Source: Baylisascaris procyonis (Eukaryota > Nematoda > Chromadorea > Rhabditida > Ascarididae). Taken from it: a stretch of 64,000 nucleotides of DNA. The position numbers were made by a program, and so were the translations under genes. Shown here piece after piece: positions 39,130 through 49,949 of this stretch; position 1 is the first letter of the stretch, and the number at the start of each line of letters is the position of its first letter. The notes beneath the pieces were generated by a model. That model saw nothing but the letters and a program-made list of their open reading frames with translations, made no database searches and was not told the DNA's origin. The DNA lies in the NCBI GenBank assembly GCA_037389465.1, contig JAZARR010000123.1, positions 2,488,501 to 2,552,500 of the forward strand. Reading direction: 5' to 3'.

Positions 39130-42100
39130 GTATCTTTTATAAGCCGAATTCTTTATGTAAGCTATGGAGGCGCCATTATCGTTGGCTCATTGATGATTGA
39201 TTAATATCAACGTCACGGTATTTTCAGTGTTAGGTAGCATTGTTAAATAACGATCCCCAAAGAGCACTCTGAAGTAAAATGATTTGCGAATTGAAAGTAT
39301 TGTTCGAAATTTGTTGCTACTTTAAAATATCTCAACACCGCTCGCACTTTCAACCGTTGAATTTCGTTTCCATTCTAGTCAGCAGCCTTCTTTAATATTT
39401 TCTGACGCCTAAGAAGATTATTATTTCAATCTGCTATGCGCCAATTTCTTTAATAAATCATTGGTTAGAAATCAAAGCTATCGCTAACGTTTGCAATTGA
39501 TATTTGAACACTTTTAAAGCTGTTTATAAAGCCTTCAATCAAAGTCTGTAAAAGTGCGCTAAATTCAATCGTTTCATGTTCGCACAATAAACAGACTGCC
39601 ACTAAATGTTACTTCTTTTTTTTTTCAAGCGTATGCGACCGGTCGACATTGCTTCAGCGTATTATTCCATCTAAGCCGAAAACATTAATTTATCAATATG
39701 AACTATGCACAATACACGATATCAACAAGTATGAGTAGGGATTTCCTGGGAGATGTGTTTTCACTTGATTAAGGCGAAAATGAAATTGCACATTCTTATT
39801 TTCCTGCATTCCAAGAAGAAATATCGTCTCCATTAAAATTGTTTTTCCAAGCATCTCCTACGAAATCTGTTAGTATGAAAAATTTGTAGCTTTAATCGCT
39901 CACATCAATTAGCTGACATAGCTGATCCCATCCGTTTCGCTAATATCTCATCTGGATAACTTAGACGGGTTTAAATTTTTATGGCGTATCTTAGGGTGGC
40001 ATAAAAGCTTATCTTCACCTTTTCTCTTCACTGCATACACTTCTAGAGCTGCAATCAGTTTGAAAGCTACAATACATTCTGATCCGCGTTATATCTCGAT
40101 AAGCGTTGAGTTTTTGATAGCCTCTGCCTCCCAATACCGGTCAATGCAAAAAAACATCCTTTCAACACATCCAGCACAATTCTTCATTATCCGTTTTTGG
40201 AGAGGTCATCAGTGCACTTACTCAACATTCCTTTCTCATCGATTGTTAGAAAAGCGTTGCAACGGGTTTCTAAAATAATTCAATTCTATATCTGTCTCGC
40301 TTAGTCGTTTGATTCATTCTTCTCTACAGTGGAACGCTCATAAATAACGTCCACCTAAGGAGTAGTATGAAGTGGTTTGAATGGACCTTACAAGTGATGC
40401 GTGTAAAATACTTTAGTTATATTTGAGGTCATCAAACTTCCGATCTGTTTATTGTCACCTCCATAGATATTTTATAAAAAAAAATTCACTTTTTTGAGGT
40501 TAAAGTGATGCACGCGATGCCATATTTCATCGACTAATGCTCATCCGCTTTGCAAATGCTTTTCATTGTTCAATCATCTCTCTCGTGATCATCGCTCGTA
40601 TCTTTCCGCTTATTTTTCATCACCTTTAACATTTCTTATTTAGATGCGTAATAAAAAAAAATTCCATAGAAATTTTTGAAAATATTCCCTGAGAGGTGAA
40701 ATCTTTCAATGGTTAGAGGATCACAAGAATAAAAGAAAGAGTTTTAATAAAAACATTTGTCTGTCGGTTCCTCCTAAGCTACCCTCCCTTACCTCCTTTT
40801 TATTAGTCGTTGAAAATCCGGTTTCTTCAAAAGCACCAAATAATTGCACTGTTCTCTTCTTGTCACTAGACTACATAATGCCTGCTGCTCATACTAGCCG
40901 AGGTCGGATTTTTGAGGTAGGTTTACATGCAATTATGAGTTTCGTTGTGAATCAAAACAGCTGTTAATTTTTCGAATATATTTCCCATTATCGCCAATCA
41001 TACGCAAAATATAAACAACTTTTTGGGAGCTCTATCAATCCATTCACTCACGCAGAGGAACTTCCATTTGACGTCATAGATCCTTTGCAACAAGTCACTC
41101 TTTCTTCACAACATCCGTTTTACTGATTTCGGTGCATTCGCTGAATTGCTTCTAAATTTCATCTTTTTCTGATTGTGTGTTTCAAGTCGCAACGTTTATT
41201 CCATTTCTCTTTTTTTTCTTTTTTTAAATTGTGGGCTTTGAACATCTGCTCATCCAAAGCGCATTGTGGCTAGGTGAAGCAAGAATTCCCGAAATACGAT
41301 GGGTAAAGCACAGAACGTACGATGCTCCATATTTCACGTTCTCGAACAACGTTGAAATTCCTTATAAACTTTAAAATGGAACAAATCTGCTTGCATCATA
41401 CGCCACTCAGGTTTATTTCTTTTATATTGATGCAGTTAACGAGAAGAAAAAAACAAATCTTTTCGACAAGATTTATGCAAGCGGTTGGTTCCCAAAACAG
41501 GGAGAGGGCATTATTTTGCACGTTCATTGTTTATTGGGAAACTGAGAAATTCGTTTCGGTGTGATCAGATGAATGCTAGGATGCACGAAATACCAAATCA
41601 TCTAATCTCTTTCTTCACTTGTCATAAGATATCGAGGTACCTACTTGTTTCTTTATATATTTATACTGCATACCAAGAACATCTTGTTGAGTGTAGCAGA
41701 ATGCCAACGAAGCGAACCCAAGTTGATGAATTTCTTTTGTATGTTCTTTCTATTTTCTTCATTCCAAAATTGACTTGCCTCACTTTGAACGGTGCATCGA
41801 AACTATGGAAATTATCTCTCAACGTTGTATCTGCTTCAGCCTTTATCCGCATTGTTATTTCTTTGCATTACTTGCTATATATCTGCATGCTTCAATCCTA
41901 GTGAGTGAATTCCCACATCTGTGGCATTTTTTGGTCTAATTTGCTGGTAATAATAATTCGGGAGTGGGGATAAAAGAAATCAAAAGCGGCTTCCGATCAT
42001 CTTCAGCTCAGCAGAACAATCACGAGGTTCGTTACTTTCTATCGTTACCATATGGCCAACTAGCATCAATGGACTAGGCAACGACCTTTTTGATCGGTCA

Positions 42101-43010
42101 CGTTTTAATATACACAGATAAACTTCGTTCTGTTATTGCATGCTCTTCGTCATTAGACCGACGGAAAGCTATCATGATAAGATGATAATGGCTTTGAATG
42201 CATAGCTCACTCAGATGGTCAGTCGCAATGGTCATCTGCCGAAAACTGTGATATAGGTCGAAATGTGCACAGCAGTGAAAATATTCAAAGTGGGTTTGCC
42301 AAAAAGTGTGATAATCAACAACGACAATTAAAAAAAATGGAATCCTGAAAGCTCTAAACGCAGCCCCATTTGTGCGGTTCATCAAAGACGTCATCTCGGC
42401 TTTCAGGAAGTCTTTGCTATCGTGCTAAGATTTTGTGCAGCTATGTAAAATGAACTATTCTGATTTGACTGCCTTCTCGAATGGATGTGTTAATGATTCA
42501 ACCGATCTCAGGTGGCCTAACTACCAAATTTGGTCTAGATGAAGGCTGAAGCAAACTCTACTTTCCTTCTGAACTTCAGCAATCTAACGTCTCTCTTGCT
42601 CAAAATGTGTGATGAAATAACCCATATATAGTAACGTGAAGTTATTGGTACCAATCAGCATCAAATTCACTCAGTCTTAGTCGACAACGAACGACGAATT
42701 CAACGATTCCAAATAAAAACGTTTAAATAGAACGTTATGCTAATAATTCGAGATGTTCGCGCTTCGTTATCGCTGAATCGCATTTTTTTCATGCTTCTAT
42801 GCTTTAGCCCACATTGTGCACTATATCAAGCTCTTCCACCACATATATGCCGCAATGCCCTTCATGAAAGAACGCAGATGTTATCTATGGTGGAAGCTGT
42901 ACTTCACTAAATGCATCAGCTGCTTCAATGAGGCCCATCTGCATTTCATAGTCATTCGTACTCTACTCATTAAGACTAGTGTGTGTAGTTATAGTGAATA
43001 AAATTGAGCA
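39130..43010. other. Intergenic, 39.1-43.0 kb
   Basis: No gene supported. The longest frame is 138 codons on plus at 41485-41901, without splice sites or domains. A hydrophobic exon-like piece on minus (42344-42211, TTTCAG acceptor and GTGAGC donor) has no partner exons. The last few hundred bases before 43020 should hold the promoter or the outron of the Ly6 gene, but no motif stands out. Confidence 0.45.
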
Positions 43011-43020
43011 AATATTTCAG
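43011..43020 (+). promoter_or_regulatory. Probable spliced-leader trans-splice acceptor
   Basis: AATATTTCAG ends 15 bases before the Met that opens the signal peptide of the Ly6 gene. The 15 bases are in frame (S-S-D-A-W), so splicing to an upstream coding exon, as in the alternative N-termini of C. elegans odr-2, is also possible. The position fits a spliced-leader site well. Confidence 0.5.
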
Positions 43021-43035
43021 AGCTCAGATGCGTGG

Positions 43036-43300
43036 ATGGGGGAATTATTATGTGTGTTGGCGACGTTGCTACTTCTGGTGAATCCCATTGTAGCGATCAG
43101 TTGCTATTCATGCGCTAACGATTTCATCGTTTGGCATTGGCGTCATTTCTTTCTGAAACGTAACTATGGTCTCACGGCAAGTGATGAAAGTTGCGTACGA
43201 GCCGATTATCGGCCTGAAGAGACACAATCATGCCCCTCAACGTGCTTCATTTTATACCTCAATGGCACTAACCGATACAATGGGAAGATCTCCATACTTG
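43036..43300 (+). CDS. Ly6 gene exon 1 (signal peptide and first five core cysteines)
   Basis: ATG at 43036, shortly after a TTTCAG acceptor. The donor is TTG/GTTTGT at 43301, ending in phase 1. It encodes the signal peptide, CYSCANDFIVWHWRHFFLK, SCVRADYRPEE and SCPSTCFILYLNGTN. Confidence 0.85.
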
Positions 43301-46300
43301 GTTTGTCTCTTATTGTGATTTACGTCACTTTTTACTCTTTAATAGAAACGTTATACAGAACGCACAGAATGCATGGTATTCTACTGCGCTAGCCCATTCT
43401 TGCTGCACGCATAATCACGTGGGTTGACATAAAGCAGTAAAAATATTGTTGATATTGCTGTGCAGCAGGAAGGTGATTGCTTCCGCATATCGTTTCTATC
43501 ATTATATTATGAGGACTTCCACCTCAACTTCAGAGCCTTTGCGTCTTTAAAACTTTCATAGCTGGAACCACTACTTCTACCTCCACAAATAATTTTTCCT
43601 CATGTTCTTTTTCAACTAAATAGATTTAGTAAAATCGTCCACTTATCACTTAAACAAATCAATACGCCTTCAGTATGCGCATGACTACAACGTATGCATG
43701 AGCGCAATTATATTATACAACGACATTTCATTGAAGAATCGATCTCAAAGAGTATTTATTTCCAATGAATTCGTCAATAATGACATAAAAAGAGAACTTT
43801 CTCATTAATGGATTTGTGCATTAATGAAAAGGAGAAAAATTCAATTAACATTGGGCATTCAACGAAACAAGACGAATGCATTCCTTAGATGTGACAAATA
43901 AATGGATAACAAAATTAGTTTTTTTTCTCTCGGAATTTCTTTTCATGTCTATCAATAGTATAAAACAAGCAATCGTCGCTTTCTTGCAGTTGATTTTGTT
44001 TAGAGAATATTTTGGAGAATGCACTAGGGACATTTCTATTCAAAAAGGCTATCGATAAATATGACAACTTTTACTTGGAAAAGATATTGAAAATTTGCAT
44101 ATCATCGTATGAAAAGTCATGACTAAAATCAATCGTTTCATTTTCAACTCACCATCATTTGGAACGCAAGTGTGGCGGGTTTGTTACTGCTTAAGGCAAC
44201 GAAGATTAGAAGTACGCGAATTTCTCAGCACTTCAGAAATCCTTATGTTGGCATAGTCGAATGCGCATTGTTTTCAGCGAGGTCTTATCATGACATTATA
44301 ATAGTCAGTTACATTTTTACCGCGTTGAACGATTTTCAATAGCCAATGAGCCTAGAAAAGCAGTTTTAGATGGCTAAAATTTTCAATCAGCATGGCTTAT
44401 AATTTCCTCTACCTTCAATAACGGAATAAACGCTGCAGTGGCGGTTAGTGCGGTGCGGGAAGAGGATTTCTGGTTACCTGGGAGCATGAAAGGGTGGCGA
44501 TTATCCCAATCCTTCACTTGGAAGCAAGCTATCTTGATGGAGACCCCATAGAAAAGATTCCGTTGAGAAGAATCGAACAATTGCTCGTGGAGCCCTCTTA
44601 TATGATCGGTGAAGCGCATCACATCACTAACAGTCATATCGAAGAATAAAAATGGGCTTGTCAATACTGCTTCCAATTGGCGAAAATAACAGTGATCGAA
44701 TCTTCTAGCTAAGCGGTTTGTGTGAACAATATGTGATTGCAGAAGTGCTTGCTATAAAGTGTTAATCCAACCTCGACTACCATGCAAGATGATCGGCTGT
44801 GGAATGTGCTGAAAGCTAACAGATTTCTAAAGTAGCTTATTTTATTATTTGCAAATGATTTTCCCATATAACAACCGGGAATTCACCAAAATATGTCTAT
44901 GTTCAATGGTGCTAGCTAACTTTTTGCTATTGAGGCCAATAAGGAAGTATATATGCCAGTGTAGTTTATAATGGAAATACTGCATCAGCCTCAGTTCATG
45001 TCTCTTAATTCTGATTCGAAGAGGACTTCATAAAATGCGTCATATGAGCCAGTGGTGAAAGTTCCCTCTCTTCCTTATAGAAATACAACATCATCAATTC
45101 GCTCCTCTTAAAACCCTAGGAATACTAATAAAAAGCAGGAGGGAATGCCATGCGGACAGTATGAAAACTTAGCAAAAGAAAAAGCAGCACTTGGAAAAGG
45201 ATATTATGCCCTAAGGGCCACCTTCACTGCAATAGAATATTTCAGGAGTTGGAAGAGGTTGTTCATCGCAATTTCTAACGAATGATCAGCATGCGCAATT
45301 GGGTCTCGGTGCACATTCAAAAGTTTCTGAAATCAGCAACTATCTTTCCTCCAATTTCGACATGGTTTGTTTATCATCTTCACTAAGCGTTTCTGCTGTA
45401 GTCACCTGTTTAAACGTTGAATATTTGACAGAGTTATTTAGGTGCGATAATCAAAAGATGTGTAATATTGTTAGTGTCCCACCGAATAAGATATGACTTG
45501 ATTGAGTAAATTGTAACACTGAATCGTATCAGTAAAATCGATAAAAATTCGAATTAAATGAATGCATCGAATTATTAGGCGCTGCAAATCGCTTCACTAA
45601 TCGAGAAAAATTTCAGCTGAAAAGTTTTGAAATTTTTTCGCAAACATAAAAGAATATCCGATTGTAATATGAGAAGCTGAGAAATGTTTTTTGCACTTCC
45701 TCAACACAGGAAGAAAAAATCGCGAATTAGTGCAAAAAGTTTTCTCGTCAGTTAAGTGAAGATGAGAGGTGTAATCGAACCAGATGATCATCCGCGTTTC
45801 GGTACGGGAGGGACAATTAAAAAAAAATTCGCTAATATTTCAGGCAAAGTTCTGTTTCGTGATTTCTGATCAATTATCTTTTTTTTTCACTAATACATCT
45901 CAACCATCTTTTCCTTTGGAAATAGCAGGACAATATTTGATTGCGCTTGTGAACGTTGCATTCGGTAACGCTGATTTGTCGCCGGCTGTTTTCTTTTGTC
46001 ATCGCTTATATTGATAGACGGCTAGAAAAGTTATACAAGGAAATAAGAAAAATGAGTCGTTTTGACGATATGGTGAAGCACATTTGTAGTGTATGAGGGG
46101 AAAAACTGCTGCTATTGCATAAGTGCGTATCGATAGGAATCGAGCCTAGCAAGGAGAGGATTGTGGCCACAATCCTGGTTTGCATTTTCTTCGTCGTTTA
46201 TCTTACTGACGAGTCGTTGCGCTTATCCAGTTGTGCATCATTTGCTCGCCCCGGGCGGCAAACTAGTCAGCTCTTTGCCAAATGGTCGTCTTTATCCGTT

Positions 46301-46957
46301 GATCGACGGCGATCGCCGTTTTGTTTTAAAGTGTTGAATGGCACGCTGAGACGTCTTTTTTTCCATTTGTAATTGAATACTTCTCTTAACTTTTTTTTTG
46401 CGGTTAACCATCCCTTCAGGATTGTTTTTTTTCTTCTTCGTAGGCGAGATGATCATTGATCGTATCATCGTATATCATCGTATCATCCCATTATTTGCAA
46501 TTATCGAATATTCCAGAACAGTTGGAAATTTCACTTTCTCGGTGTCAATTGGGAAGGCTTCCTGGATGATCATAGAGAATCAAAATGTCCAACCATTGCT
46601 TAATGTGCGACCGCTTCGGATAGGGAATAAAAGAATATGCATGATGGATGAGTGATCATATCTATCAGCAAGATGATCAGGATCATGTATAGGATATATC
46701 CAAAAACCAGATATTCAAGTAACTGCACAAAGAACATCTTTCAGTTCGATATCACCGAACATTGGTGTTTTTGTGCGAGTGATGAATGCAATCAGCAAAG
46801 TTGCTTTAGCAGACGTGTCGATGAATATACCACTTTGCCACATAAGCGACGGCATTATTCATTTGATAATTATTGGATGAGTAATAGCGCTACATCGTGG
46901 TACTCTGTAGCTACGATTGTTGCTTATATTAATGCTGCATATCTCATACGGGAATAA
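43036..46957 (+). CDS. Ly6/three-finger GPI-anchored protein, ODR-2/HOT-like
   Basis: Join 43036-43300, 45246-45364, 46745-46957; phases 1 and 0 match and the product is 198 residues. Residues 1-20 form a signal peptide (CVLATLLLLVNPIVA) cut just before ISCYSC. Cysteines at 23, 26, 53, 66, 70, 94, 136, 138, 143 and 148 make the Ly6 pattern, opening with CYSC and closing with CFCASDECN, the family's terminal C-N signature. N76 sits in an NGT glycosylation site. Residues about 175-195 form a hydrophobic tail suited to GPI attachment. Known: C. elegans ODR-2 and its HOT relatives are neuronal surface Ly6 proteins; ODR-2 is needed for olfaction. Inferred: a neuronal membrane-anchored modulator. 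Which family member it matches cannot be told here. A possible AATAAA lies at 47334-47339. Confidence 0.85.
44390..44690. repeat. GC-richer island in Ly6 intron 1, repeat-like
   Basis: A compositionally distinct stretch with a 97-codon frame on the opposite strand (44676-44383) but no splice sites in phase. It resembles the other GC-richer islands in character, although no direct sequence match between them was seen. Confidence 0.25.
45246..45364 (+). CDS. Ly6 gene exon 2
   Basis: Acceptor ATTTCAG at 45239-45245 and donor ATG/GTTTGT at 45365. It starts with two bases (completing Gly) and ends in phase 0. It encodes VGRGCSSQFLTNDQ and SEISNYLSSNFDM. The R-G-C motif is the usual sixth Ly6 cysteine context in this family. 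Confidence 0.85.
46745..46957 (+). CDS. Ly6 gene exon 3 (C-terminal cysteines and GPI tail)
   Basis: Acceptor CATCTTTCAG at 46735-46744, in phase 0. It encodes FDITEHWCFCASDECNQQSC, a polar stem and a weakly hydrophobic C-terminus, with the stop at 46955-46957. A T-run follows at once. Confidence 0.88.
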   Translation, partial: FDITEHWCFCASDECNQQSCFSRRVDEYTTLPHKRRHYSFDNYWMSNSATSWYSVATIVAYINAAYLIRE

Positions 46958-49695
46958 TTTTTTTTTTTTTTTTGCTGTTATTAGCCCATAACAAATTGTT
47001 ATTCCTCGAAGAGGCTTCGTTGTCATTCGATGGTCAAATTTTATAGACGGACTGTACTTCTTCGCGTATTTTCGATGTTTTTTTTTCCAACATGTGATCG
47101 AATATGATCGCAAAAAAAGAGAGTATTAATAGTGATTTTGGTTTTTCGATATGATGAATGCGAAAATCTTCGTTATTTTACTGAAAAATATTGAAATGAT
47201 TTCATGAAAACAATTTTTTTCGGGAAATTTTACAAGATGATTTCGATCAGAAATTTTTCAGAGAAAATTCTTTTTGAGAATGCGGTGAATGTTCCTCTTT
47301 AGAAAAAAATCAAACCACAATTAAGCTTCTTCAAATAAATATCGTTGCTACGATTGCCAGTCTCGTTGAGGATATTTTCATCATCGCTATTTGTTCTGTG
47401 ATTGTTTAATTTTTGAACAATATAAATAATTGTTGCATTTGAAATTTTTCCTTTTTTTTTAAATTTTTTAATAAGAGTATCACAGTTGTTCGCGTTTATC
47501 AGAACGTTAAACGGATTTCTCCCCCCCCCCCCCAAAAAAAAAGCATAATGTGGTATTCTATGCGCATCATAATTATTCAATATTTATTACTGAGTAATAA
47601 ATAAGTTTATTATGTTTTATTATTGAATAGTTCATTGTTGAGTAATCAATTTATTATTGGAATTTATTGAATTGTACAACAATTACTAATCGTATTTGAA
47701 ACGTTAAAATTCATATAGTAGTATTTAAAAAAAAAAAAACAATTTCATCAATGTATATCTCTGTTTCTTATAAAATTAACCTGAGTAATAACGGTATACT
47801 AGAAATAAATATACATATCAAATATACATAAGTAACTGAGCAGCATGCCGATAAGAATAGAAACAATCGAATGGAATTCGAATAATAGGTCGCAGGACGC
47901 TGAATTCCATGCATGGAATTAGCAGAGGAAGAAGAGAGAAGTTAAGATGCTATGAACGGTACTATTTAGCCAAAATGATGCCCCTATAGGCATATCTTTG
48001 TGTTATATGGCAAAGATTATAGGAATTTGGTGTAATTACAGACATTTCATCATTGACTGAAATTAGCTCACAATGCGAACACACAAAGAGCGATTTCCCG
48101 AAGAATAGGCCAAGAGGTAATGAAAGCAATATGCAGAAATAAAAATAATAGTACCAATGAATTTCTTATTAATAACAAATTATTCGTATATGAAATCACA
48201 TAATAGTTTAGTTAAGTGGAATTCATTAAATTTCAAAAGCGCAATAGTAATTCATTAGTAAAGTTTTGAAAAAAAAAAAAAGAGGAAAACAAATGCAACA
48301 AAAGTTCGCTTCAACTGCTGAAAAATAAATAAGGCTGCCAAATTGCGGTTAAGTTTTTTGGCGGAAGCACATCTTTGCCGGCTACAGATTGTTCTCTACT
48401 GCAGAAGAGCATGAGGATACTTTCAGTGAACAATGAAGTATGTGTTATTCCTGTTGCCAAGGATTCGTGCTCCTCTGAATCAATTACTACTATTCAGCTC
48501 ATCAGAAAGTAACGCTATTCGACGACATGAATGATTGGAAGATAGTGCAATAATGCCCAATTACCATTTGTAAGCCAAACGACATAATATAGTCATATCA
48601 CCAATATAAGCCATTGTTCGCAGAAAGAAACCTGCATAGGTCAAAGAAAATTTGGTGGACGGAATGAAAATTATGCAAACGAAGTTTGAATCAATTTAAC
48701 TCATCAGCGAAAATTGCAGATGCAGATGTCTCTGCGCAAGTTGAAGTGAGAATAGCTATAGACGCTTAAGTTGGCAACTTCAGACAAAGAGAGCAAACAT
48801 TTCGAAACTTAGCTAAAATCAACACATTTTTTTTCAGTGAAATGTTAACAGCGCCATCCATTGAGAAGAAAAACGTCAATCCTCGTGCATTCAATAAGGA
48901 CGTCACACGATTTTAAGGACTATATGAATGAACCAGTTAGAAATTGCGCTTTAATTATTTGGCGGAAGTAAACCTCATTAGTATGCGGATAAATATGAGT
49001 GTGGGTCATCAAAAATCCGATCTTTTGCAGAATTGATTGATAATATCAATTTCGGCACTCTAATTCAAGTTGACGCTTCCATGACTACATGGAGAAATTC
49101 GTGAAAGCAATTTCGGAATATTGAGAAACCATTCATTATTGTCGCTGTTCTCGGGCAATAATTAAATATAGAAAACAGTCCTCCGCTTAAGTATAATTCC
49201 GTTAAGTAGAAATCGCTTCAGTCAACTAAATAAAGAGAATTACTTCGAATTCAACAGCAAGGTAATTTATCGTTTCTTTCATGCGGACACATTTTGTTCG
49301 CTAATGAGATTTGCTCGTAAATATATCACTCATTTGGAGTGGAGAGGAGTATGAGAAGGAAGAGAATAGCACATATAAATAGGCAAAAATAATGAACAAG
49401 CATCATTGAAAGACGTTTGCGGAAATGGTTTGCCAAGCATGCACAAATTTAACAGCATGAGATCATCATTTGTAAATACTCAAGATGATGAAATATAGAA
49501 AAGAATGCGCTTAATGGAATTATAAACGATAGGAATGAACTGTCGAATAGGCGAATCTGCTATACTATTGGCACGTTTCTCAGTTACATTGACACGAAAT
49601 CATATGACATAAAAGAATGATGAACATAAGAATTGAGCTCATATTTGCGCAGCAATGCACAAAAAAGAGAGACGATATGTGAGGTGATAGGCAGT
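46958..49695. other. Convergent intergenic region between the Ly6 gene and egl-2
   Basis: About 2.7 kb holding the 3' flanks of both genes. It includes a C13/A9 homopolymer junction at 47521-47542, a very AT-rich stretch rich in TTATT at about 47580-47830, and A-runs at about 47730 and 48270. No gene is supported. The minus frame at 47580-47299 is an artefact of the homopolymers. Confidence 0.6.
47521..47542. repeat. C13-A9 homopolymer junction
   Basis: Thirteen C followed directly by nine A. Prone to length error in sequencing and to replication slippage. Confidence 0.9.
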
Positions 49696-49949
49696 TTAGA
49701 TGCGCTTCCTCTCGGGAGGGGTCGACGCGCTATTACGCATAGAATCTGAGTCAATATGGATTTGTGGAACCGCATTAGGAGGCAGCGTTTCCTCCCACGC
49801 ACTCTCAACGTCAAGTTGCCTGAGTGGAGGGACATAAGGAGGATGTGTAGGCGGTTGTATCTGCGTGCTACTGCCACTCCATGTCGCATGTCTCATTGCC
49901 ACTGGGTCATCATTGGCGTATGGCTCAGCAGATGATGAAGCCGTCCCAG
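49696..49949 (-). CDS. egl-2: egl-2 last exon: Pro/Ser-rich C-terminus
   Basis: Acceptor TGTATTCTAG; begins with two bases, fitting the previous donor across a 1.75 kb intron. It encodes [36 protein letters not shown] and ends STPPERKRI with TAA at 49698-49696. No family match can be claimed for such a variable tail; the support is frame, phase and position. No clear poly(A) signal was seen just downstream. Confidence 0.8.

Noticed and set aside
41485..41901. 138-codon plus frame
   Set aside because: No signal peptide, domain or splice context; within chance expectation for six frames over 64 kb.
42211..42344. Hydrophobic exon-like piece on minus suggestive of a membrane receptor
   Set aside because: Splice sites are good but there is a single segment only, with no family motif and no adjoining exons.
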